Assembly: GCF_000337135.1 (NCBI RefSeq)
Contig: NZ_AOIN01000045.1
Location: 1 to 41,813 of the forward strand
Source: Natrialba chahannaoensis JCM 10990
GTDB taxonomy: Archaea; Halobacteriota; Halobacteria; Halobacteriales; Natrialbaceae
DNA: 41,813 nucleotides
Direction: 5' to 3'
Every line of letters begins with the position of its first letter. Positions within the stretch are counted from its first letter, which is position 1. Shown piece by piece: positions 15,564-22,484 of this stretch. A program made the translations under genes and the position numbers. The notes under the pieces were generated by a model that saw only the letters and a program-made list of their open reading frames with translations, did not search any database and had not been told where the DNA came from.

Positions 15564-16940
15564 TCAGCCGAGCACAGCAGTCGAGAATAGCATCAACAAC
15601 ACCGCACAGACGATTGCACCGGAGAGCGTCGCGAGGAAGTTAACACCTTGATTGCCGAGCAGCGTCCCCTCGAGTGTCGCGCCGAGGAGACTGTCGACGG
15701 TCATCCCGACGAAGCCGGCCGCGACGATAATCGCTGCGCCGACGGCCCCGACAGCCGGAAAGAGCAGGTAGCTCAGCCCGCCGACGATGGCCGCACCGGT
15801 GAGGCCAGCCACCTCACCCTGCCAGGTGATGCCGCCGTCTGTTCCCGGCTCGACCGGCTCCAGCGTGGTGATCAACCGCGGCGTTTCGAAGACGCTTCCG
15901 ACCTCACTCGAGAGGGTGTCGCTCATCGCGGTCGCGACGGAGCCAGCGAAGGCGAACAGAAAGAGGTCGGCGGTGACCGGCAACAGCCCGGCCAAACTCG
16001 CGGCGTAGCCAAGGACGGCCGCGATGGCGACGGCGGCGTTGCCGAGGACGTTGCCGCTGCCGCGAGCACCGTTGTTGTCCTCGGCGACGCCGAGTTCCTC
16101 CTTACGGCCGTAGCGGAACTTCGTCGAGAGGCCGCCGATGCCGAAGAAGGCGATGAGGACGGCGAACCAGGCGTAGCCGCCGAGGACGATGGTGAGCAGC
16201 CCGAGGAGGACGCCGGTGATCATCCCCGCGATGGAGGCTGTCTCGAGTGCGTACGAAACGTATCCCAGCAAGGCAGTGATCGTGAGTGCGAGTACGATGT
16301 CGACGGTTCCGAGGCCGGGATCGAGTTCGGCGAGCAGCCAGAGTAGGAAGCCGGCAGAGAGCATGACGACCGGATCGTCGTAGATCAGGAAGACATCGCG
16401 CAAGAGCGCAGCGAGGAGGGCACCGCTGGCTGCGAGAAAGAGTACGCTCGGTAGGACGGCTTCGATGGTTGCAGTGGTCGTGGTGGTCGTAGCGGCCGCA
16501 ACGCTTCCCGGTTCGCCCGACAGCGCAAGCAGCGTCACGACCTGGCCGAGGACTGCGGCCACGGTTGCGACGAGGCAGAACCCGGCGACTGCGAGCACGT
16601 CGTTGTCAGAGCGTGCACGGACGAGGCGTTCTGCGAGGTTGCCGTAGCCGACCAGGAGGACGGTACCGACGAAGATGGCAGTCGACATCGAAGTATTGAA
16701 CGCCACGAGTCCGAGGGCGACAGCTGCAAGAACGAACGTGATGAGGCCGTATAGACGGCGGTCCTCGTAGTCTCCGGGGTACGCGACCAGCTCGAAGAGC
16801 GGGCCGTCCGTGACGAGGAACGCGCCGAGCAAGACCACCGCTGCGATGGCGGTCGCGACCTCGATCCCAGCGAGCGGCACGGCGAGCACCAGCGTACTCA
16901 GCGCCGCGAAGACGCTGGCTCGCCGAACGGGTGATGTCAC
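15564..16940 (-). CDS. DUF92 family membrane protein (CTP-dependent polyprenol/phytol kinase-like)
   Basis: 458 residues with roughly 12 membrane helices. The C-terminal half carries the DUF92/TIGR00297 pattern: a GGLSTKFRYGRKEELGVAEDNNGARGSGNVLGNA loop, SVATAMSDTLSSEVGSVF, then TDGGITWQGEVAGLTGA and VDSLLGATLEG. In plants the family member VTE6 is a phytyl-phosphate kinase, related to the CTP-using dolichol kinases. A kinase acting on a polyprenol or isoprenyl phosphate in the membrane is therefore likely here (inference). The start is GTG at 16940, with a weak TATA-like TTCAAGTAA on the minus strand about 29 bases upstream. The gene is divergent from a cis-prenyltransferase gene 163 bases away, which supports a role in polyprenyl/dolichyl phosphate metabolism. 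The extra N-terminal helices (first 200 residues) are longer than in the short bacterial relatives. Confidence 0.88.
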   Translation of the reverse strand: MTSPVRRASVFAALSTLVLAVPLAGIEVATAIAAVVLLGAFLVTDGPLFELVAYPGDYEDRRLYGLITFVLAAVALGLVAFNTSMSTAIFVGTVLLVGYGNLAERLVRARSDNDVLAVAGFCLVATVAAVLGQVVTLLALSGEPGSVAAATTTTTTATIEAVLPSVLFLAASGALLAALLRDVFLIYDDPVVMLSAGFLLWLLAELDPGLGTVDIVLALTITALLGYVSYALETASIAGMITGVLLGLLTIVLGGYAWFAVLIAFFGIGGLSTKFRYGRKEELGVAEDNNGARGSGNVLGNAAVAIAAVLGYAASLAGLLPVTADLFLFAFAGSVATAMSDTLSSEVGSVFETPRLITTLEPVEPGTDGGITWQGEVAGLTGAAIVGGLSYLLFPAVGAVGAAIIVAAGFVGMTVDSLLGATLEGTLLGNQGVNFLATLSGAIVCAVLLMLFSTAVLG

Positions 16941-17075
16941 GATATCGGTGTCTTTCTGTGGCGGTTACTTGAAGGTTCCCGAACACGCCGCCACCTCGTT
17001 TCACGGGTGACAGGTCCTGTTCACGCCGATCCCTATAGTGCTTCTGTGCAGACGCTGAGAACGACCCGTAACCTG

Positions 17076-17080
17076 TATAC
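17076..17080 (+). promoter_or_regulatory. TATA box of the cis-prenyltransferase-like gene
   Basis: TGTATACTATC contains TATAC at 17076-17080, about 26 bases before the GTG at 17104; this fits a leaderless transcript and supports the GTG start. Confidence 0.55.
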
Positions 17081-17103
17081 TATCGGACGCGGAAGCCGAT
17101 TCT

Positions 17104-17709
17104 GTGGGACTGTACGAACGCTACCTGGCTCGCCGAATCAGCCGGGACGACGCCGCCCTCCCTGAGCACATTGCACTCGTCATCACCGAACGGGACCTGC
17201 TTGAACGCGGTGCCTACGAGACACTCATCGAGTTCTTCGACTGGGCGTTCGAATACGCCGAGCGCGTCACCGTCTACGTCAGCGTCCTCGACCTCGCCGC
17301 GGTGCCCGCACTCCGACGCGAACTCGAATCGATCAACGCACCCCGTGATGTTGCCGTCCGCGGGCCGGACGATCGGGATCCCGCGGACGCGCCGATCCAG
17401 ATCGGAATCGGCCTCGGCGGAAAACACGAGTTTACGAGCGCGGTCCGAACACTTGCAGAAAGCGTCGATGAGGGAACACTTGAGCCGGATGCCATCGACG
17501 ACGACCACGTCGAGGATCATCTGGTCTTCTCCTCGGAGCCCGACCTGGTGATCAAAACCGGCGCGGAGCGCCTCTCGGACTTTATGATCTGGCAGTCCGT
17601 CTACTCGGAACTGTACTTTACCGATGTCAACTGGCGCGATTTCCGCAAACGAGACTTCCTCCGTGCTGTCAGAGAGTACTGCAATCGCTCACGCCGATTC
17701 GGTCGGTGA
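17104..17709 (+). CDS. Cis-prenyltransferase homologue lacking the catalytic DGN motif (putative non-catalytic subunit)
   Basis: 201 residues, shorter than the usual 240-330. The C-terminal region is unmistakably of the UppS/cis-prenyltransferase family: DLVIKTGAERLSDFMIWQ, then SVYSELYFTDVNWRDFRKRDFLRAVREY, matching the RTGGE-RLSNFLLWQ-YSELYFTD-W-DF signature. At the N-terminus, where active enzymes have HIAxIMDGNGRWA, this protein has HIALVITERDLLERGAYETL. The catalytic Asp and the phosphate-binding loop are absent, and the first Arg of RTGGE is Lys. It resembles the situation of the NgBR/Nus1 subunits that pair with a catalytic partner. A full-length cis-prenyltransferase is encoded 700 bases downstream on the other strand. 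Role as partner subunit is inference; a different or lost activity is possible. Confidence 0.85.
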   Translation: MGLYERYLARRISRDDAALPEHIALVITERDLLERGAYETLIEFFDWAFEYAERVTVYVSVLDLAAVPALRRELESINAPRDVAVRGPDDRDPADAPIQIGIGLGGKHEFTSAVRTLAESVDEGTLEPDAIDDDHVEDHLVFSSEPDLVIKTGAERLSDFMIWQSVYSELYFTDVNWRDFRKRDFLRAVREYCNRSRRFGR

Positions 17710-17756
17710 CGCCGTTTGTGTCGGTAACGCGTGCTCGTCGCGTCCGTTCACACTAA

Positions 17757-17905
17757 CATCTTATCGTCTCTGCTTTCACTCCTCGTTCGCTCTCACTTCT
17801 TCACTCGCTCTTCGCTTGCTATCGTCCCATTTTCGTTCACGCTTTGCTTTTGCTTTCGTTTCCGTTTCTGTTCTCGTTTCTGTTCTCGTTCCCACTCTCA
17901 CAATT
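17757..17905. repeat. Pyrimidine-rich tract with TCTCGTTTC-type hexamer repeats
   Basis: About 150 bases between the prenyltransferase-like gene and the DUF7344 gene are overwhelmingly C/T on the plus strand. They include GTTTCCGTTTCTGTTCTCGT and another GTTTCTGTTCTCGTTCCCAC, an imperfect 6-base periodicity, and many TTCGCTCT-like words. T-runs (CATTTTCG, GCTTTTGC) here could end transcription of the upstream gene. On the minus strand it is a polypurine GAAACGAGAACAG tract downstream of the DUF7344 gene. No gene is supported in it. Confidence 0.6.
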
Positions 17906-17915
17906 CCACCCTGAC

Positions 17916-18287
17916 CTACGCAGTCGACTCGCTTCCGTCTGTAACGGACACCAGCAGTGATTCCGTCTGTGGGTGTTCGAACGCGACCACCGGATCGTCC
18001 ATCCGGACGATCCCCGATCGCACATCGTACTCGAGTATCCGATGATCGTCGAGTTTCGGAAGAACGTTGTGGATGAGTTCTGTTTTGACCGTCTCGCGGG
18101 GGTCGTCATCCCACTGACTAGTGATTTCGGTGAGCCAGTCCACCGAAACGGGTCCTTCACACGCGGAAAGGGCGTGGAGTGTGACGCGCAGCCGGCCGTT
18201 CGCGAGAAGCGCGTACGCATCGTCGAGTGAGACGTCCGTCAGCCGTACGAACCGTTCGACGTCGACGGGAGCAGTGTGAGACGACAT
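17916..18287 (-). CDS. DUF7344 winged-helix domain protein
   Basis: 123 residues. The pattern LDDAYALLANGRLRVTLHAL, then SVDWLTEITSQWDDDPRETVKTELIHNVLPKLDDHRILEYDVRSGIVRM, is that of the haloarchaeal DUF7344 domain, a small winged-helix fold usually found in putative transcription regulators. Nothing else is fused to it. It lies between two cis-prenyltransferase genes and has its own strong AT-rich promoter. It may control the flanking genes, but haloarchaea carry many such proteins and no target is proven. Confidence 0.82.
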   Translation of the reverse strand: MSSHTAPVDVERFVRLTDVSLDDAYALLANGRLRVTLHALSACEGPVSVDWLTEITSQWDDDPRETVKTELIHNVLPKLDDHRILEYDVRSGIVRMDDPVVAFEHPQTESLLVSVTDGSESTA

Positions 18288-18309
18288 TCAGCTACTATTG
18301 TCATACTAA

Positions 18310-18320
18310 TTAATAAAATA
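18310..18320 (-). promoter_or_regulatory. TATA box of the DUF7344 gene
   Basis: The minus strand reads TATTTTATTAATTAG just upstream of the ATG at 18287, with the TATTTTATT core centred about 29 bases away. This 18296-18335 stretch is the most AT-rich in the neighbourhood. Confidence 0.6.
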
Positions 18321-18413
18321 CTTCTGGTAATATAGCTAACACGTCTGTGGCGGTAACTGGCCGCATATAGGGCGTGTCGGCCATCCGACGACTGGGAGGA
18401 AACAGCTGTCGAC

Positions 18414-19391
18414 TCAGTCGGCCACCCGGCTACTCGAGTCCAGTCCGTCGTCGCTTGTCGTGTTTTCACCGGAGTCAGTAACGGCGGCCGTCTCCCGGTC
18501 GATGTCCGCAGGTCGTTCGCCAACCGGGAGTGAATCACGGAAGCGATTGACGATCGCCTGTGCGTCGGTCAGTTCGGGCTCGCTGACCGCCCCGAGCAGG
18601 GCAATCGCGCGCCGAGCGCGCGTGCGTCGCCAGGACTCCTTGCGGTGTTCGTAGGTTCGAATCCCGCGCAGGAAGTCGGCTTTCGAGAACTCGGGCCAGT
18701 AGGGCGTACAGAAGAACACGGCCGCCTCGTTACCGTTCGCGTGCCAGGGCAAGAAATTCGATGTCCGTTCCTCGCCGCCGGGACGAATAATCAGATCGAC
18801 ATCTCGAACCGGCTGGTCGTATAGCCGTTGTTCGATCGTCTCGACATCGATCTTGTCGGGGTCGATTTCGTCCGCGTCGACATCTCTTGCGACGCCGCGA
18901 GCGGCTTCGAGCAGCCGCGACCGACCACCATAGGCGAGTGCGATGTTGAGTACGAACTGATCGTACTCCTGTGTGCGGCGCTCGGCATATGCGACGGCGT
19001 CCCGGACGTGTTCAGGGAGCAGGTCGATTTCGCCGATCGCCTGGATACAGACCTCGTTGTCGTGCACCCGGTCGGCGTCGGCGAACTCGGTCAACTTCTC
19101 ACAGAGCAGTTCGTACAGCGCCTCGCGCTGGTCTTCAGGGCGATTGAAGTTCTCCGTGGAAAAGGTGTACAGCGTCAACTCCTCGACGCCGATATCCTGG
19201 CACCACTCGAGTACCCGTTCGGTCGTTTCGGCACCGGCGCGGTGGCCTTCGTGGGGGTCGCCGCCGTGCTGGCGGGCGTACCGGCGGTTGCCGTCCTGAA
19301 TCACGGCGACGTGGGTGGGTGCTCCGGCGATTTCACGGGAAAGCAACCGCTCGTACGCTGCATCGACGCGTCGACGAAACCACCGCTTCAT
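18414..19391 (-). CDS. uppS: Cis-prenyltransferase (undecaprenyl/polyprenyl diphosphate synthase family)
   Basis: 325 residues. It adds isopentenyl diphosphate units in cis to an allylic diphosphate to make the long polyprenyl chain used, in archaea, as dolichyl-phosphate glycan carrier. Visible motifs: HVAVIQDGNRRYA with catalytic Asp33; GHRAGAE at 49-55; LTLYTFSTENFNRP at 73-85; and RPGGEERTSNFLPWH with Arg203, Arg209 and Ser211 for diphosphate binding. After this block the usual YSELYFTD is replaced by GNEAAVFFCTPYWPEFSKADF. That segment is kept in the 17104 protein, so the two seem complementary. A polar C-terminal tail of about 50 residues follows. The ATG at 19391 gives the normal basic N-terminus (MKRWFRRRVD). 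Confidence 0.93.
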   Translation of the reverse strand: MKRWFRRRVDAAYERLLSREIAGAPTHVAVIQDGNRRYARQHGGDPHEGHRAGAETTERVLEWCQDIGVEELTLYTFSTENFNRPEDQREALYELLCEKLTEFADADRVHDNEVCIQAIGEIDLLPEHVRDAVAYAERRTQEYDQFVLNIALAYGGRSRLLEAARGVARDVDADEIDPDKIDVETIEQRLYDQPVRDVDLIIRPGGEERTSNFLPWHANGNEAAVFFCTPYWPEFSKADFLRGIRTYEHRKESWRRTRARRAIALLGAVSEPELTDAQAIVNRFRDSLPVGERPADIDRETAAVTDSGENTTSDDGLDSSSRVAD

Positions 19392-19558
19392 CAGTCAATG
19401 AGACGGCATCGGGGACTATGTGTCTTGTGTGGTATTCTCCGACAGTGAATGTATGCGGTAGTATAACACATTCAGTCAGTGAACGGACGACTCGTTTCGG
19501 TTGAGTTCGCCCCGTCGAATCGTGACGGCTATCTGTCCGCACGTTCTCGACTCGCCCA

Positions 19559-19963
19559 ATGAGTAACGCGATCGACGACGATCTGTACCAGCGGACCAGA
19601 GCGCTCCTCGAGCCGGGCGAAATCCAACTCAACGGCGCGATTATCCACACCGAGTACGACGGGAGCGAGGATGTCCAGATGATGCAGGCGACGATCGACG
19701 CCGGCGACATTATTGCGGGGCACTCGGGGTACGACCCGCAGGATTGCTACGTCTATTCGGGCAACGACGACACGGACTTCTCCTCGAATCAGCACCAGGG
19801 GCTCACGCTCGAGGACGAGGAGTTTGTCTGGGAGTGCCAGCAACTGCTTCGAAACGGCAGTTTCGACATCGTCATCTACTACGAGGGAAGCGCCGACCAC
19901 GAGGCTATCCTTGCGGATATTGAGGAGCTTGGCTTCGACGTGACCGGCGTCAAGGGCGACTAA
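19559..19963 (+). CDS. DUF5778 family protein
   Basis: 134 residues, acidic, soluble. Starts MSNAIDDDLYQRTRALLEPGEIQLNGAIIHTEY and ends FDIVIYYEGSADHEAILADIEELGFDVTGVKGD. The compact alternating layout and the full-length similarity I recall point to the haloarchaeal DUF5778 family. No catalytic motif is evident; the two Cys (CYVY, WECQQ) are notable in a Cys-poor proteome. Function unknown. A possible TATA-like GGCTATCTG lies about 28 bases upstream. Confidence 0.8.
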   Translation: MSNAIDDDLYQRTRALLEPGEIQLNGAIIHTEYDGSEDVQMMQATIDAGDIIAGHSGYDPQDCYVYSGNDDTDFSSNQHQGLTLEDEEFVWECQQLLRNGSFDIVIYYEGSADHEAILADIEELGFDVTGVKGD

Positions 19964-20033
19964 GTCGCTCGTTTTCGCGTTCGTCACCGAACAGTCTCCG
20001 AACCGGTTCACTGGCTACCGGCTTCACCCATAT

Positions 20034-20042
20034 GTTTTTATC
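20034..20042 (+). promoter_or_regulatory. TATA box of the 20065 membrane protein gene
   Basis: ATGTTTTTATCC places a TTTTTATC core about 27 bases before the ATG at 20065, consistent with a leaderless transcript. Confidence 0.55.
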
Positions 20043-20064
20043 CCTACTATTCAATAGGTGATCT

Positions 20065-20604
20065 ATGTCCCACCGGACGCGCACACTCATCGCAGCGGCT
20101 GGGGCCGCACTCGTTGGTTTCGTTTCCTCGCTTCTCGAGTTGTCACCAGGGTATGCAGCCATGCAACTCGGCAACGGACACTGGCAGTGGTTTCCCAGTC
20201 TAGGGTCGACGGCCGAAACCATCATGCTCTATCACGGGGTCGTTGACGTGAGCGTCTTTCTCCTCGGCATTGGCGGTCTCTTCGCTCTTGGTTACCGATT
20301 CGGTGTCCCACTCGAGTCCAGCACACAGTTCGGACGCTTTGGAGTGGCTGTCGGCCTCGGGGCGCTCGTTGGTGCGCTGGTGCCCGTTATTGTCGCCTTT
20401 GGTGCCACGCTCTTCGTCGGCGGCTCGTCCATCCTCGCGACGGTCGGTCAGTTGTACACGGTCGATTTCCCGTCGACGTTGCTGGCTGTGGGCCGCCCGT
20501 TCGGGTTCGGGATCCAGTCTGCGCTGATCGGCTGCGCTGGCGCGGCGCTCGGGACACTCAGTGATCGTGGTGGTGAGGCGATGCGAACAGGATCGGAGAT
20601 ATAG
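20065..20604 (+). CDS. Haloarchaeal integral membrane protein, unknown function
   Basis: 179 residues with about four or five membrane helices: residues 8-28 (LIAAAGAALVGFVSSLLEL), 58-78 (GVVDVSVFLLGIGGLFALGY), 90-118 (FGVAVGLGALVGALVPVIVAFGATLF) and 140-165. A Pro/Gly/Trp-rich loop after helix 1 (SPGYAAMQLGNGHWQWFPSLGS) probably lies outside. There is no signal peptide cleavage motif and no recognised domain. The promoter is clear and the gene appears monocistronic. Function unknown. Confidence 0.78.
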   Translation: MSHRTRTLIAAAGAALVGFVSSLLELSPGYAAMQLGNGHWQWFPSLGSTAETIMLYHGVVDVSVFLLGIGGLFALGYRFGVPLESSTQFGRFGVAVGLGALVGALVPVIVAFGATLFVGGSSILATVGQLYTVDFPSTLLAVGRPFGFGIQSALIGCAGAALGTLSDRGGEAMRTGSEI

Positions 20605-20679
20605 CGTCGATCTCGTCGCCGACAAACACAGGTCGCACCTGTGCAATCGAGCGCTGTCGATCAACCCAACCCCGAGTCG

Positions 20680-20687
20680 CTTATGCT
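20680..20687 (+). promoter_or_regulatory. TATA-like box of the heme operon
   Basis: CTTATGCT lies about 27 bases before the ATG at 20710, at leaderless spacing, ahead of the three-gene heme/siroheme operon. Confidence 0.45.
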
Positions 20688-20709
20688 CCGCCAGTCGTGA
20701 CTCTCCAGT

Positions 20710-21795
20710 ATGAACACCGACGTCGACCTCACGGATCGCGAGCGGGCCGTCGTCAACGCCTATCAGGGCGGCTTCCCCGTCGTGGAACGCCCCTTCGAAC
20801 CCGCTGCAACCGCCATGCGCGATCGCGGGGTCGATATCGATGAGACGGAGCTACTCGAGACAATCCGCGACCTGGACGAGCGCGGTGTCCTCTCCCGGTT
20901 TGGGCCGCTGGTCAACGCCCAGGAAATCGGCGGCGCGGCGACGCTCGTCGCGATGCACGCCCCCGAAGACCGGTTCGACGAGGTCGTCGAGCAGGTCAAC
21001 GCCCACCGTGAGGTCGCGCACAACTACGAGCGCGAGCACCCGCATCTGAACGTCTGGTTCGTCGTGAGCGTGGCAGACGAGCAGCGCGTCTCCGAGGTGC
21101 TCGCTGCTATCGAGGACGAAACCGGCCAGGAGACGTACAATTTGCCCAAGCAACAGGAGTTCCGCGTCGAGGCGAAGTTCTACGTGGACGGCCCGCTCGA
21201 TGGGTCCAGTGAGAACGAGACGGACGCCGGCATCGATCTCACGGAACTGGGGCCTGACGTCCAGCTACGCGATGAATCCACGCTGTCGCCCGCCGAGCGC
21301 GACCTCGTCCTGGAGATCCAGGATGGACTGCCACTCACCGAGACGCCCTACGCCGAGGTGGCCGACGCGATCGGGCAGGAACTCGAGTGGATCCTCGAAA
21401 CGGTCAAGCGATTCGAGCAGGAGGGGAAGATCCGCCGCATCGGCGTCGTGCCGAACCACTATGCACTCGGCTACACGGAGAACGGGATGACGGTCTGGAA
21501 CGTGCCGGACAACCTCGTGGGCGAGGTCGGCCCCGAAGTCGCCTCGCTGCCGTTCGTCACGCACTGCTACGAGCGCCCGCGCCACGAGGGCGTCTGGCCG
21601 TACAACTTCTTCGCGATGACGCACGGCCGCAGCGAGGCAGAGAGCGACCGCCGAATCGAACAGGTCCGTGAGACCATGGCCCGCCACTGGGAGGTCACGG
21701 ATGAGGACTGGGACTCGCTGTTCTCGACGCAGATTCTGAAGAAGACCGGGATCAGGCTCGACGAGCGAGCAGCCGCAAACACGCGGACTGAGTGA
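20710..21795 (+). CDS. ahbAB: Siroheme decarboxylase, fused AhbA-AhbB (Lrp/AsnC-like)
   Basis: 361 residues made of two homologous modules of about 165 residues. Each starts with an AsnC-type helix-turn-helix (module 1: LTDRERAVVNAYQGGFPVVERPF, then LLETIRDLDERGVLSRFGPLVN; module 2: LSPAERDLVLEIQDGLPLTETPY, then ILETVKRFEQEGKIRRIGVVPN). Each continues with a RAM-like alpha/beta domain holding the AhbA/AhbB signature (YEREHPHLNVWFVVS and CYERPRHEGVWPYNFFAMTHGR). AhbA and AhbB decarboxylate siroheme to didecarboxysiroheme in the alternative (siroheme-dependent) heme pathway of archaea. They are usually separate subunits; here the arrangement is a fusion. The next genes make precorrin-2 oxidation and glutamyl-tRNA reduction enzymes, which confirms the pathway. 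Annotation as a plain Lrp regulator would be wrong. Confidence 0.9.
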   Translation: MNTDVDLTDRERAVVNAYQGGFPVVERPFEPAATAMRDRGVDIDETELLETIRDLDERGVLSRFGPLVNAQEIGGAATLVAMHAPEDRFDEVVEQVNAHREVAHNYEREHPHLNVWFVVSVADEQRVSEVLAAIEDETGQETYNLPKQQEFRVEAKFYVDGPLDGSSENETDAGIDLTELGPDVQLRDESTLSPAERDLVLEIQDGLPLTETPYAEVADAIGQELEWILETVKRFEQEGKIRRIGVVPNHYALGYTENGMTVWNVPDNLVGEVGPEVASLPFVTHCYERPRHEGVWPYNFFAMTHGRSEAESDRRIEQVRETMARHWEVTDEDWDSLFSTQILKKTGIRLDERAAANTRTE

Positions 21796-21827
21796 CTGAC
21801 GGGACAACTATTCCATAAAATCCATCG

Positions 21828-22484
21828 ATGATTCCACTCCTCCACGACTTTGCCGACGCGACGGTCCTCATCTTCGGCGGCGGTCCCGTCGGCGCGCGGA
21901 AGGCCCGCCGATTCGCTCGAGAGGCCGAGGTGATCGTGGTTAGTCCCGACTTCAGCGAGCGTGATTTCAGCGGCGCAGCACGCTGTCGAGCCGCACCAGA
22001 GCCCGACGAAATTCCAAACTGGCTCGAGCGCACGACGCCAGCGCTGGTCGTTGCCGCGACCGACGACGAAGCAGTCAACGACGCAATCGTCACCGCGGCA
22101 CGCGAGCGGGGGGCCCTCGTCAACCGAGCCGATCGGGCCGGTGACCGTGAGCCGGGCAGCGTCGTTGTCCCCGCCACGGTCCGTGAGGATCCAGTTGTCG
22201 TCTCCATCGCAACCGGCGGCACCGCACCCGCGCTGAGCAAGTACCTGCGACAGGAACTCGAGGAGGCTCTCGGGGGCGCGGGGGAAATGGCAACGCTCTG
22301 TGGCGAGCTGCGCGCGGAACTCAAGGCACAGGAGGTGCCACCGGCGCGGCGACGCGAGCACGTCACCGATGTCGTCAATTCTCCGGCGGTTTGGACAGCT
22401 TTACGTGCTGGAGATCCAAATGTTCGACAAGTGATTGAGGACGTGCTGGGCGAGGACTATCTATCGAGAGGTGAGCAGCGGTGA
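21828..22484 (+). CDS. Precorrin-2 dehydrogenase / sirohydrochlorin ferrochelatase-like
   Basis: 218 residues, the normal size of Met8/SirC/CysG-N proteins. The N-terminal Rossmann fold starts MIPLLHDFADATVLIFGGGPVGARKARRF (the GGGPVGARKA NAD site at about 17-26), followed by LVVAATDDEAVNDAI, LVNRAD, GSVVVPATV and VVSIATGGTAPALSKYLRQELEEAL, which are the standard blocks of the family. It oxidises precorrin-2 to sirohydrochlorin and may insert iron to give siroheme, the substrate of the upstream AhbA-AhbB fusion. It overlaps hemA by four bases (GTGA), so translation is coupled. Confidence 0.93.
   Translation: MIPLLHDFADATVLIFGGGPVGARKARRFAREAEVIVVSPDFSERDFSGAARCRAAPEPDEIPNWLERTTPALVVAATDDEAVNDAIVTAARERGALVNRADRAGDREPGSVVVPATVREDPVVVSIATGGTAPALSKYLRQELEEALGGAGEMATLCGELRAELKAQEVPPARRREHVTDVVNSPAVWTALRAGDPNVRQVIEDVLGEDYLSRGEQR

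Noticed and set aside
18645-18680. GGTTCGAATCCCGCGC, a tRNA T-loop-like sequence
   Set aside because: It lies inside the uppS gene and encodes conserved residues (FLRGIRTYEH) on the minus strand; no acceptor, D or anticodon arm can be built around it.
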